Assembly (NCBI GenBank): GCA_037074615.1
Contig: CM073519.1
Span: 28,975,001-29,039,000 of the forward strand
Direction: 5' to 3'
Origin: Leucaena leucocephala
Taxonomy: Eukaryota > Streptophyta > Magnoliopsida > Fabales > Fabaceae
Length of the DNA: 64,000 bases
Part shown: piece after piece, positions 36,242 through 47,892 of the stretch
How positions within the stretch are numbered: the stretch's first letter is position 1
How the letters are laid out: each line of letters begins with the position of its first letter
The notes under the pieces: generated by a model
Seen by the model: the letters and a program-made list of their open reading frames with translations, nothing else
What the model was told of the DNA's origin: nothing
Database searches by the model: none
Program-made: the position numbers and the translations under genes

Positions 36242-39200
36242 CACTAATACTAAAAAGGCTTTCTAAATCGGTTGAAAATAGTATTTCTACATCAGATAAT
36301 GACTGGTATAGAATTAGACCGTTTAGAAAGTATACACTTTTTAAATCAGGTAGTTGACCGGTGTAAAATGTAGAATTTAAACTGGTCCCTTTTGTAATCA
36401 GGAGTAGAATTTGCTAATATCTACATGTGCTATATGAACAATATTAATCAATTTTTTACACCGATTGTATTTACACCTGGTGTAGATTAATCAATTTTTT
36501 ACACCTCACCATAAAGATAACCAGTATAGATGTTATAATATTTACATATATATATTTCTACACCTTCCAGTATTCTTTGTCCAGTTTGAATGTATTTTTA
36601 AAAAATGATCCCTTCAATATTTCATTAACCCCATCCCCTTCAAAGAGACAGCAGTAGAGACAGAGTTCAAGATGGCAGAGACAAATTAAATCTTCAATTG
36701 ATCATTACATTATTCATTTAATAAAATTCAATGAAAATATACAATAATTTGAAGAGAGAAAAAAAAGTATTCAAGTAATGACAAATACTATTGAGAAGGA
36801 ATGATTTAAACAAAAAAAACTCATCCCAAATATTGTGCAGGTCCTCAATATCTTGTTCAAGAAATAGGTAAGATTGATCAAACATCTGAAACATCAAATT
36901 AAAATAAAAGAAATCAAATCATTACTAGGATATATTAAATTGACAATAAATATATGACATGATTAAAAACACAATTTACTTCCTCAGTTAGGTCAATCCT
37001 ATTTGACAAGATGATATTGATAATGTATCTAACCATGTAGAAGCCGCACAAGTTTCTTTGTTTGGATTACCTTCGACTCTGTAATATTAAGATGGACAAA
37101 ATTTTGTGTCATCAGCAAAAAATTGCGTGGAGCATAAGATTTAACATTTTTATTACATTCAGTGTGGTCTATTCAGGGTCCCTCATCGAGTTGGCTTTCT
37201 TAAGACCACTTGCAATTACAAATGTCCTCATAACCTATGACCAAAGTTACAAAATTAGTAACCATTTTATTACAAAGACCGTATTTAATTTATTACAAAC
37301 ACATTATTTTGTAAGGAAGAAAACTCACATGTTTATAATCTTCTTGGCATCAACCGATGACTTGTAGTGGAGGGAGCATAAGAAGAAAATTTTATAAGTA
37401 TGCTTACATGGTATGATCAATTGCCAATGATTGTTGTTGAAAATAATTAAACAATAATGATTATTAGCATTAAGCAAATACAAATGTAGTATAAAAAAAA
37501 TTGAAATATTAGTATTCTTACTTCTGCATATATGGTGCTAACAAACAATCAATATCAATTTCACCAAGCCTCCTTGAAATGTATTGAAGTCTTAAAGATT
37601 GGGAGGTCCCTTTTGAATAAATCTGAAAATGGGCATAGGAATCCGGACTAACCTTGTTTGCCCTTGAAAACCAACTCAGCTTATATGTACCTACAGTTAA
37701 TGCAAACACGATTAGTTAATGCAAACACTCAGCTTGCGTGAATTTTATTATTATATATATTTACATTAAAATTAGACTTACATAAAAAACACTTGGATGC
37801 ACCTAGAGGTTAGTTCATTCCTAGGAGTGATAACAGATTTCACATCTGTATGGTCAACAAAGGCAGGTGCCCTCGTGTCACCCACAACTGAATCCAAAGG
37901 TAATGCATGCACATGGAATATTTCATCAGATGCCAATTGGATCATATGTTGCATGGCACTTAAATTGGAAGGTGTGGGAAGTTTGCTTAAGGATGACACG
38001 ACATGATATGAAACAAGATGCTTTGGCCATAATATGAAAGTCCCCTTTACCTGACTCGCAGTCTTCACCTCATCAATCAGAATTGGGACAAGAGCATCTT
38101 CAATTATCACATCTTCAACTGCCACCCTTAACTAAACATCCTGAATTTGGATGTGGTGGGCAGTTGCCCCTAAGATATAGATAGAGCCATGTGCCACTAA
38201 CCTTTTGAAAGGATCCTCCACATATAGATCACAAGGTTCAACATCCTCTAATACCAGCTCGGCCATGCAATAACTCCCTTTATTTATAGGACGGGCTGTA
38301 TGTGAGAGCATTTTGGGGCACTTGGCTCCTGTTGCCTTGATGTCATTATGGACAACATGTTTTCCTTGATCTTTGCCAACCCTTCTTGTAATCGTGCCTC
38401 AATTGAAGCTTCTACTTGTGCCCCAGTCTCTGTCTTAGCCTCTGATCTCATAGTGGATAACAATGATTCCAGCTCTCTCCTCGGCACATATGGAGAATGT
38501 CATGGTGATGCTCTAAAAAATCTCTTATATCGACACCTCCTATAACTCCCCTGACATGGCTACTATGCTCTTGCTTGCCTGTGGCAACAATCAAGATGCC
38601 ATTCCTACCATTTGACTTGAAGGAGCCATGGTCTTCTTATTATTTAAGATTAACCTATAACATAAAAAGAGAAAACATAAGAAATAATATAATTAGTATA
38701 CTAAAACAAAATAATACAAGTAGTACTTATGATTTTTTTTTGCAATCATGCCAGTGCGATTGCTTGTAAATGATTCGCTCCTTTTTTGGTGAGCGTACAA
38801 CCATTTATATTTGCAACATATTGGATATGGGGTAGAAAGAATAACACTAGGATTGAACTCAGCAGCCTCTTCCAGCCTCTTCCTCTTGCCCCCACAAGTC
38901 TCTTTCAGCCTTCGTGCAACCCCCTCGAGACATTGTGTGAGGTAAATCATTCTTGAGAGCGTGTTCAATAGCTTTTGCTCTTTTTTCCTACAAGACTTGA
39001 AGTAGTTAAAATCAATATATACAAAAGGAAGAAACATGGGAAATTCAAGATTCCTTTTTCACGACATATCAACTTACCATAGCTGTTATCGTAGTCCGAA
39101 CCCTAATAAATTCTTCCCAAGTAGCTTCATCAATGAATTTATACTTGCTGCATGGAGAATGATGAGGCTGACTGTCTTTGTCCCAGCCATACACATACTG

Positions 39201-39451
39201 ACGAGCTAGTTGTGTCTTGAATGCGTTCCAACGCTCAGCGTAATAATACAACGTCTTCTTCTTCAAGATTCATTGTTAGGAACATTGTGCATGAGCTATA
39301 ATAAGTTCCATTGAAAGTAGAGTTATCAACAAATAGTTGTATTTTTTGGTATTAGTCTACATACAATATACAATAGTAAGTTATTATACCCAGATAGAGT
39401 CCCAAATTTGTTTCTTCATGCAATTATCAACATCTCAAGTCTATATGGCAA
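36242..39451 (-). mobile_element. Left part of a larger CACTA (En/Spm) element
   Basis: The left end CACTAATACTAAAAAGGC is followed to about 36590 by subterminal repeats (AATCGGTTGAAAATAG, GACCGGTGTAAAATG, TTTTTTACACC twice). Inside, a broken Ptta/En-Spm-type gene runs on the minus strand. The element is cut at 39451 by the family A LTR and its right end is not seen. No TNP2 transposase region is present in the surviving part. Confidence 0.65.
36960..39290 (-). pseudogene. Ptta/En-Spm-type transposon protein with Ulp1-like C-terminus, broken
   Basis: Right to left: RWNAFKTQLARQYVYGWDKD and YKFIDEATWEEFIRVRTT (39069-39266) match the N-terminus of plant Ptta/En/Spm proteins, followed by GTAAGT that looks like a 5' splice site near 39078. 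LEGVARRLKETCGGKRKRLEE (38693-39037) follows. Then come a helical segment RRELESLLSTMRSEAK (38284-38487) and VKGTFILWPKHLV (37778-38125). LLAPYM (37518-37709) and NLCGFYMVRYIINI (37016-37062) match the start and the catalytic Cys region of a C48/Ulp1 SUMO-protease domain. Introns are likely, but stops inside the Ulp1 part and the absence of a continuous frame suggest decay. Such proteins are encoded next to TNP2 in plant CACTA elements. Domain names come from memory of the families. Confidence 0.68.
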
Positions 39452-40566
39452 TGTTATTGGAAATTGTGCCATAGGGGCCAATCATTGTCTTATGAACATT
39501 GTTGATTTATGAATTTATTAATTGTGTTAGCATATTATTTGCATGTTTGCTGTGATGACCATCCTTGGATAACTTATGATCTTATTCTAAATGTCCCTGG
39601 TCGGTCATATATGCGGGAGCGAAGATGAAATAAGACTAGTATGACTTTGAAGATGTATAGAGATATAAATCAAAGTCATAGGCACATGTAAGAGTACAAG
39701 GTGTTGGACTGACCCGCTATGAGAGAGCTGCATGTTGAAAAATGTGCCCTAGGGGCCAATCATTGTCTTATGAACATTGTTGATTTATGAATTTATTAAT
39801 TGTGTTATCATATTATTTGCATGTTTGCTGTGATGACCATCCTTGGATAACTTATGATCTTATTCTAAATGTCCCTGGTCGGTCATTTATGTGAGAGCAG
39901 AGATGAAATGAGACTAGTATGACTTTGAAGATGTATAGAGATATAAATCAAAGTCATAGGCACATGTAAGAGTACAAGTTGTTGGACCGACCTGCTATGA
40001 GAGAGCTGCATGTTGGAAACTGTGCCCTAGGGGCCAATCATTGTCTTATGAACATTATTGATTTATGAATTTATTAATTGTGTTGTCATATTATTTGCAT
40101 GTTTATTGTGATGACCATCCTTGGATAATTCATGATCTTATCCTAAATGTCCCTGGTCGGTCATCTATGTGGGAGCAAAGATAAAATAAGACTAGTATGA
40201 CTTTGAAGATGTATAGAGATATAAATCAAAGTCATAGGCACATGTAAGAGTACAAGGTGTTGGACCGACCCGCTATGAGAGAGCTGCATGTTGGAAAATG
40301 TGCCCTAGGGGCCAATCATTGTCTTATGAACATTATTGATTTATGAATTTATTAATTGTGTTATCATATTATTTGCATGTTTATTGTGATGACCATCCTT
40401 GGATAATTCATGATCTTATCCTAAATGTCCCTGGTCGGTCATCTATGTGGGAGCAAAGATGAAATAAGACTAGTATGACTTTGAAGATGTATAGAGATAT
40501 AAATCAAAGTCATAGGCACATGTAAGAGTACAAGGTGTTGGACCGACCCACTATGAGAGAGCTGCA
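39452..40566 (+). repeat. Four tandem 278-bp copies of the A LTR head
   Basis: Each unit starts with the LTR terminus TGTTGG (the first TGTTATTGG, the second TGTTGAAA) and ends GAGAGAGCTGCA. Starts are at 39452, 39733, 40011 and 40289, so the period is 278 bp after allowing for a 3-bp insertion in the first. The complete A element at 46008 has a single copy. Confidence 0.92.
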
Positions 40567-40965
40567 TGGGTTAGGTCATAAGCTTTTCTCATATACAAAC
40601 CATGTCACTATGCCCTTTGACTTGAGATCATCATGGATTCCTACATGACAAACGTTCAGCTTTGACCTAGTCAAAAGTCACTTTTGACCGAGTGATCATA
40701 AAGATTATGTTCGGGCTTAGTGGTTTTTCATGCGGAGGAATGTGAATGGTCAAGATGGAATTTGTCCCTCACATTCCTAGAGAGATATTACTGGGCCCCT
40801 CGATGAGTGAGTCTGAGAAACGTATGGCCATACTATAATGGTTCCATTTCTATAGTCAGACTACTCAGGGATCAAGAAAGTAACGGTCAGGAATAGGAGG
40901 ATGACATTATCCATGCCTCATCCATGACCAAAATATCGCGTGACAGAAGGGACATGATATGGTTG

Positions 40966-40972
40966 TATAAAA
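40966..40972 (+). promoter_or_regulatory. Putative TATA box of A2 LTR
   Basis: GTATAAAAGG context, identical in the other A LTRs at 46694, 53552 and 62672. Confidence 0.6.
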
Positions 40973-41242
40973 GGTTACATTGTTTATCGATCCTCATATG
41001 ATTTGGGTAGTCGTTATGTCTTGCTAGAGACCGCTTGCGACTTGTGGGCCAGTATAGCAAATGGCCCACTGCCAACTTCATATGGGCCTACAGGGGCGCA
41101 CACAAAATAGCACAACACGAGCTATGATGTCCAGATTCATTGAATCTAAGATATGTCCAGATTCAATGAATGATCCAAGGTTGATGTATATATTTATTGA
41201 TATTTATATTCGTATATATATATTATATATAAGGTATATATA

Positions 41243-41500
41243 GGATTTAATTTATAAGGATAAATTAAATCTCTATAACGTTTGAATTTGAAATTCAAAT
41301 TGATAGGATATCACATATAAGAGATATTTACAAGATTTAATTTATAAGGATAAATTAAATCACTATGACATTTGAATTTGAAATTCAAATTGATAGGATA
41401 TCTCATATAAGAGATATTTACAAGATTTAATTTATAAGGATAAATTAAATCTCTATCACGTTTGAATTTGAAATTCAAATTGATACGATATCTCGAATTT
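41243..41500. repeat. Three 91-bp palindromic units in A2 LTR
   Basis: Units start GATTTAATTTATAAGG at 41243, 41334 and 41424. They have the same design as the arrays at 46986 and 53845. Confidence 0.85.
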
Positions 41501-41931
41501 GATTTATGAGAATAAATCAAATATAGTCCAATCTTATCTTTATTTAAATTAAATAAATAGGTGAATTAAATCTGTGGGACGGATTTAATATAAACGTTAT
41601 TTATTTAATTAGTTTCTTATCAAATTATGCAATATGTGATATTGTATTAATTTCAGATTTAATATAGATTAATTTCAAAATCCAATTCGGTTGAGAAAAA
41701 CGCAGAGCATCCTATATATCTAATTTTAAGAGCTACGTTTTTGACACACAACACACAATACAAAAGGTCGAATGGAATTTGCACAAGGTTTACAGATAAG
41801 AAACTGCTGAAGTAGAGACGGAGAGGACGAACTCTTGAGAAAGCCTTGGAGGGATAGGAGATGCTAGCACGTCGTTCATGGTTTGAACGCTGTTCGTGTG
41901 GATACCAGTAGAGGAAGTCGACCTGAGACGT

Positions 41932-44900
41932 TGTCATATCCTAATTTTTCCCTATCTGTATAGTACTGATAGTGGAAAGAGGTTTAAGAAGGATTATGAC
42001 AAAGATCAGAAGCAATGATAAAGGTTAAATGAGCCTTGAAGGAAGAAAGGGACCTAAACGAAAATTGGAAAAGTTTCAAGGCCAAAAGTTGGGCCAAAAG
42101 TTGTAATTTTCAAAAGTTTAGGGACCTAAATGTAAATATCCAAAAAGTTAGGGATATAAATGTAATTAAGCAAAAAGTCAGGGATCCAAATGTAATTATG
42201 GAAAAGTTGAGCCAAAACAGGCCAAAAATGCTCAGAATTAGATCAGACTCAAATTTTACCAGTAGATAGACATAATTATTCCGGTCAGTTTAACGCAACA
42301 CAGAATTTTGATTTGAGGTCCCGATTAATTGATATAAATTCCTGAAGTCAGCAAGAATTATTGCAGTATTTTTCATATCTCAGAATCAGATGAAACTTTA
42401 CTGTAAATTCTTATATTTAATATATGAATTTATCAAACTGACAGAGTCAGAAAAGGAATCTTGTAGAATTCTTACAGGATTTTATGGTAAAATAGAATAC
42501 CCGATAAATAGGATCGGGAGAGGTGTCTTGGGATTTGTGCCATAAAGGGCATAAAGGCAATAAGCCCAAACCAAGGCCCAAATGGCGCCATAGTAGGCCC
42601 AATGTGATGAATAGACAGTTAAGTGGGCCAGAGTACAGAGCAGTCCAGGATAAGTGCGAAATTACAAAAATACCCCTCAATGCCCATACTGTACCAGTGA
42701 TGGATGAAGGGCATTTTGGTCATCTGGGACAGGCTAAAAACGTGGCACATGGTATAAATATGATTAGTTGAGCTAATATATGCCCTGAGGTAGTACAAGA
42801 AGGGGTGAAAGGACAATTATGCCCTTAGAGTCAGTACAGTGCAAGAAAGGACACGAAGGGTATTTTGGTCATTTTTCAAGGGATCTGTAATTCAGTTGTG
42901 GCTAGTACAAGTATGTCAATGGTGTGAGAAGCCTAGACATTGATTTCCAGGACAGAATACATATCCTGGCATATTATAAAAAAAATTCGTAATAGAAAAC
43001 AGTCCGGTTGCTGTGAAACTGCACCGATCGGTATTGGATTGGACTGAAATTTTTCTAGAAGGTTCCTTACACTATGAGCACGCCACCTAACCCCTTGAGG
43101 TGTCCCTTGATGGGTCCCACATGATGTGACAATTATTATTTTATGAAAAAGTTAAATCCAAGATTAAATGTGGGCCTTTAGATCAAATAGTAACCAAATC
43201 AATCTTGGCCATTCATTTTTCTTGGATTTTGGCTATAAATACCCCTCCATTCTGCAACCAAACCGTAAGCTCATGGACCCTTGGGGAAACTCTTGCAAAA
43301 TGAAAACTCAAGCTAAGACAAAGAAGATTCAAGGTTCCAAAGTTCAAGCAAGCTAGAGATTAAAGGTAAACAATCTTTCCTAGCTTATTTTCCTTTGATT
43401 TGGGAGCTTGAACTTAGGGTTTTCATGGGAAAAAGTTGAGTTTTCTCTAAGGGGAGGTGCTGTCCAAAATCCATAGATGAAAGGGGAAAGAAGAAATTAA
43501 AGTTAGAAACTTATGATTGATGCTTAAACAAGCTAGTTAAGAGATTGGTGGTTGAATCAAATTGATATTCTTGACTTTGCCAAGAGTGAACCTGTTCGGT
43601 CTGCACTTTTCATGAGGGAAGGAAATTGAATTTCAATGATTTAATGCTTCCATTGAGTTTGTATGATGATTTTGTGTAGGATTGGAAAGGTTTTGAACCT
43701 TGGAAACACTAAAATCTCAAGGTTGTGTAGTCTTTGAGATTCCTTACGGTTACTGTTCACTCGCATGAACAGTGATTGGAATTTCATGATTTTGATGGTT
43801 CCAATGGTTTTAAAATGAAAAGTTGTGTGGGGTAAAGTGGACAAACAAGTATGGAAAGCATTAGAATCAAAATGAGAATTTTTTAAAGAATTGTATGCTT
43901 ATGTTCAGTTCTGTACAGCAGGCCATGAAGGAGCTGGAATTTCATGACTCTAAGCTCATAAATGAATTCAAAAGATGAAATTGTGTAGGGTATAGTCAAG
44001 ACATCAATTAGTTCAAAAGCCAAGTGGATTAGTGAAAATTAGAGAAAGTTATGACAATAAAGAGTGTAACAAAGTTAGTCTTGAACATGGTTGGAGTTCA
44101 TGAGTCCTAATGAGTTATGTGTGAATATGAATGTGTTTAGGACCATGAAACATCCAAGAAGATATTGGGAAGTGATGGACATAAATGCTTCATGGTTGGA
44201 AAGCTAGGGAACAAGGGCTAAGGTCAAGAGGAAAGCTTAAGTGCAAGGTAGTGAACTTACCTCTTTATGTGCTTGATGTGGTATGCTTATGTGTTGACAT
44301 GTATATGTTATTTGAATGATATTGTGACATGATAAATGATGTTGAATGTGTTATGAATAACATGTTTCCATGGCCATGCAATTTATGTAAAAGTTTGTAG
44401 CATGATGGCATGTCACTAATCAAAGAAAGTTAATGAAATTACATATCATGCATTAGCATCCATCTTGCATATTTAAGTGGTAATGTTTGCTACTGAGATT
44501 CCCTAGAATCTCACTCTCCCATAACCAACCAATTTAGGTCAAGCATGAAGAAAAGGTATGCATGGAGAAGAGCTAAAGAATGGAAGAAAGGAAGTGAAGA
44601 ATTGAGATTTTAGCATATACTATAAATTATCCATGTATGTAAATGCCATGTAAGGTGTCCATTTATGTGATGAAACTATTGTAATACTTATGGCATATGT
44701 ACATGATGTATATGAATGTTAAGAAGCTTATTTGATGGCTTGTGCATGCTGAAACAATTATTGGAAATGAAAGAAAAGAAACTGAAATGGTAAAAACGTA
44801 GGTCCTAAAGCAGTTTTGTTGCGGCTTCAGTTTGACCTAGCAAATGAAGGAATTAGTTCAAGAAATTTTATGAGCATGTAGTACACATCCAGAGCTTTAA

Positions 44901-45294
44901 GTTCATAGGTAGAACGTTTCATTTGGATGTGTATATCAAGAGAAATAATTTTCCAAAATCAGGGACCAGAAACTGTTTCCAGAGTTTTTGACCAAATGAA
45001 CAGTAAACTTCAACGAATAAACTGTATCAATTGGATAATCGTTTGGTCTAGAAATTATTTTTCCCTCAAATTTCAAGATGTTATGTTCATTTAGCTTTTT
45101 GAACCACTTCATTTCGAGTTTTATAGAATTAATTATGATTTTTTGAAGTTCGTTGCGTAATCTGGAATACCATATGAACAGTAACCCGATAAAGAGTAAA
45201 ATTCCAGATTTGGCTAATGGACTTCCAAGGTTTTGTAAGTGGTTCTAAATGCTACTGAATGGTCCCTAAGACATATGAAAGTAAGGATGTTACA
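41932..45294 (+). repeat. 5' LTR of family B
   Basis: Starts TGTCATATCCTAATTTTTCC and ends GTAAGGATGTTACA. Carries TATAAATA at 43234-43241, the palindrome ACTGTTCA/TGAACAGT at 43752-43773, and two AGGGYATTTTGGTCAT motifs (42708 and 42857). An 82-codon frame at 42523-42771 is also present in the 3' LTR, but it lies upstream of the TATA box and I do not call it a gene. Confidence 0.93.
43234..43241 (+). promoter_or_regulatory. Putative TATA box of B 5' LTR
   Basis: TATAAATA followed by CCCC, in a block conserved in all B LTR copies. Confidence 0.62.
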
Positions 45295-45297
45295 TTT

Positions 45298-45309
45298 TGA
45301 TATCAGAGC
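45298..45309 (+). other. Primer binding site of family B
   Basis: TGATATCAGAGC, one base different from TGGTATCAGAGC, 3 nt after the LTR end, followed by AAAGG. Confidence 0.82.
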
Positions 45310-45468
45310 AAAGGATTCTGGCTTAAGAAATGCTCTGAATAGATTATTTATAGACTGATATGAGATTATACCCAGACCCTAACCATAAACAGTAAGTATT
45401 TGGTTAAGTTAGGGTATGTTATGGGATGGTTAACATTGCTTAATTAAGCAAATGTTGCAGGAATATAT

Positions 45469-46002
45469 ATGAGATTCCATAAGGTTAAGTCAAAGGCTTC
45501 AGTTAATAAGGGAGACTCCAGACCAATAGTGATATATGAAGATGATATATATCCACATCCCTTAGACAATGAAGAGAGTCCAGATGAGAGTATAGGGGAT
45601 TAGCTAGGAAAATCTACAGTGGAATGTCCCATAGACGTTTCTGTAGACTTAAACCTACAGTCTGGAGGTCATGTAGAGATTCAGCCTGAAGCCTAATATG
45701 CACCAATTGATGCTGAGTCTAGTGACTCTATACCATATAAGTTTGTTGGAATGTCCTCTAACCCTGATATAAGCTTTATCCCTCTTACAAGATGATAGAT
45801 TACGGCTGAGGAAGCTTAGTACTGGTACTGGATTATGCGTAGACCATATATTATTCCTCCTCTACTAGAGTTTGAGGATAGATTTATGATAATTAAGATA
45901 TAAGAGTCCCCTAATTCCGATATCCAGTCTGAGTTTATGATAGTTCTTGTCCATTCCCAAAGTCCAAGAATATGTGACTTTATAGAGAAAGATCAGTGGG
46001 AT
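45469..46002 (+). pseudogene. Remnant of an acidic ORF after the family B primer binding site
   Basis: An ATG at 45469 opens MRFHKVKSKASVNKGDSRP and an acidic stretch (YEDDIYPHPLDNEESPDESI) before a TAG. Beyond the stop the same frame reads on with scattered stops to 46002, including PPLLEFEDRFMIIKI. The position (between primer binding site and where gag would be), acidity and an EDRF motif recall the family C ORF at 5262-6218. The similarity is weak and unproven. The nested copia element cuts it at 46008. Not functional. Confidence 0.5.
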
Positions 46003-46693
46003 ATTTCTGTTGGAAATCGTGCCCTAGGGGCCAATCATTGTCTTATGAATATTATTGATTTATGAATTTATTAATTGAGTTATCATATTATTTTCATGTT
46101 TACTATGATGATCATCCTTGGATAATTCATGATATTATCCTAAATGTCCCTGGTCGATCATCTATGCGGGAGCACAGATGAAATAAGACCAGTATGACTT
46201 TGAAGATGTATAGAGATATAAATCAAAGTCATAAGCACATGTAAGAGTACAAGGTGCTGGACTGACCCGCTATGAGAGAACTGCATGGGTAACGTCATAA
46301 GCTTCTCTCATATACAAACCATGTCAATACGCCCTTTGACCTGAGATCATCATGGATTCCTACATGACAAAACGCTCAGCTTTGACCTAGTCAAAAGTCA
46401 CTTTTGACCAAGTGATCATAAAGACTATGTTCGGCCTTAGTGGTTTTTCATGCGGAGGAATGTGAATGGTCAAGATGGAATTTGTCCCTCACATTCGTAG
46501 AGAGATATTACTGGGCCCCTCGATGAGTGAGTCTGAGAAATGTATGGCCATACTGTAATGGAAAGGTAGTTCTATTTCTATAGTCAGACTACTCAGGGAT
46601 CGAGAAAGTAACGGTCAGGAATAGGAGGATGTCATTATCCATGCCTCATCCATGACCAAAATATCGCGTGACAGAAGGGACATGATATGGTTG

Positions 46694-46700
46694 TATAAAA
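46694..46700 (+). promoter_or_regulatory. Putative TATA box of copia A 5' LTR
   Basis: TATAAAA in GTTGTATAAAAGGTTAC, conserved in all four A LTRs of the window. Confidence 0.68.
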
Positions 46701-46985
46701 GGTTACATCGTTTATCGATCCTCATATGATTTGGGTAGTCGTTATGTCTTGCTAGAGACCGCTTGCGACTTGTGGGCTAGTATAGAAAATGGCCCACTGC
46801 CAACTTCATATGGGCCTACAGGGTCGCACACAAAATAGCCCAACACGAGTTATGATGTCCAGATTCATTGAATCTAAGACATGTCCAGATTCAATGAATG
46901 ATCCAGGATAGATGTATATATATTTATTTATATTTATATTCGTATATATATATAAATTCGTATATATACATTATATGTATATATG

Positions 46986-47240
46986 AGATTTAATTTATAA
47001 GGATAAATTAAATCTCTATCACGTTTAAAATTCGAAATTCAAATTGATAGGATATCTCATATAAGAGATATTTATAAGATTTAATTTATAAGGATAAATT
47101 AAATCTCTATCATGTTTGAAATTCGAAATTCAAATTGATAGGATATCTCATATAAGAGATATTTATAAGATTTAATTTATAAGGATAAATTAAATCTCTA
47201 TCATGTTTGAAATTCGAAATTCAAATTGATAGGATATCTC
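46986..47240. repeat. Three 91-bp palindromic units (5' LTR)
   Basis: Unit starts at 46986, 47078 and 47169. Each unit combines GATTTAATTTAT-aagg-ATAAATTAAATC (a perfect inverted repeat), a palindromic TTTGAAATTCGAAATTCAAA block and ATATCTC-atataa-GAGATAT. The last unit is incomplete. Confidence 0.92.
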
Positions 47241-47879
47241 AAATTTGATTTATGAGAATAAATCAAAAATAATTCAGTCTCATCTTTATTTAAAATTAAA
47301 TAAATGGGTAATTAAATCTGTGGGACGGATTTGATATTATTTATTTAATTAGTTTCTTATAAAATTATACAATATATGATATTGTATTAATTTTGGAATT
47401 AATATAAGATTAACTCCAAAATCCAATTCGGTTGACAGAGAAAAACGCGTAGCATCCTATATATCTGATTTTAGGAGCTGCGTTTTGCACAGAGAAACAT
47501 ATAGAACATAGAAAGGCCGAAGGGGACTCTGCAAAAGGTTTGCAGATAAGAAACTGCCGAAATAGAGACGGTGAGGACGAACTCTTGAGAAAGCCCTGGA
47601 GGGACAAGAGACGCTAGCACGTCGTTCGTGGTTGGAACGCTGTTCGTGTGGATACCAGTAGAGGAAGCTGACCTGAGTCGTCGACTTCTTGTGATCAGAA
47701 AGGGAGCACGAGCTGCAGAGAGAAGCTGTGAACGTCGTGATCGAAAGCTGTGGAAGTCGCTGAGGCACACTAAGGGTAATACTTCTTCCTACTTGACTTA
47801 AACACATACGGTAGATCCTGGCAAGGAATGGAAAAAATTTTAAATAAATTTCCGCTGCGTGTCTTCCAATTCCTTACAG

Positions 47880-47892
47880 TGGTATCAGAGCC
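47880..47892 (+). other. Primer binding site of copia A
   Basis: TGGTATCAGAGCC, complementary to the initiator-Met tRNA 3' end, one base after the 5' LTR. Confidence 0.95.

Larger units (their letters stand above)
39452..41931 (+). mobile_element. Family A (copia) LTR with amplified 5' end, interrupted (A2)
   Basis: An A LTR whose first about 278 bp is present four times in tandem (39452, 39733, 40011, 40289). It then continues normally through the TATA box (40966-40972), three 91-bp palindromic units (from 41243) and the 'gtggataccagtagaggaag' region, to 41931. There the complete family B element begins. The LTR resumes at 62035 and ends at 62259. It carries no internal region of its own; a 5'-truncated A LTR follows directly at 62260. 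Confidence 0.85.
46008..47878 (+). repeat. 5' LTR of copia family A
   Basis: TGTTGGAAATCG... to ...CCTTACA, 1871 bp. TATA box at 46694-46700, an AT microsatellite near 46915-46980, and three 91-bp units from 46986. The transcript is expected to start some 30 bp after the TATA box, so the palindromic units and the GC-richer 3' part would lie in the 5' leader of the RNA. Confidence 0.95.

Noticed and set aside
36411..36600. 'ttttttacacc' direct repeats considered as a separate MITE
   Set aside because: They fit the subterminal repeats of the CACTA element starting at 36242, and no second pair of ends with a duplication was found.
39452..40566. Tandem 278-bp units considered as a CRISPR-like or satellite array
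   Set aside because: The units have no unique spacers and match the head of the copia LTR; this is a plant retroelement duplication.
41311..41520. 69-codon minus frame with an internally repeated peptide
   Set aside because: It is a by-product of the 91-bp tandem repeat; there is no start context or homologue.
42523..42771. 82-codon frame present in both B LTRs (also 59259-59507), with look-alikes in other families
   Set aside because: It lies upstream of the TATA box, and the LTRs are nearly identical DNA, so conservation is automatic. In families C and D the matching region is not open in the same frame.
47457..47807. Overlapping 99- and 116-codon minus frames in the A LTR (also 54420-54719)
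   Set aside because: They are antisense to the transcribed leader and conserved only because the LTRs are copies of one sequence.
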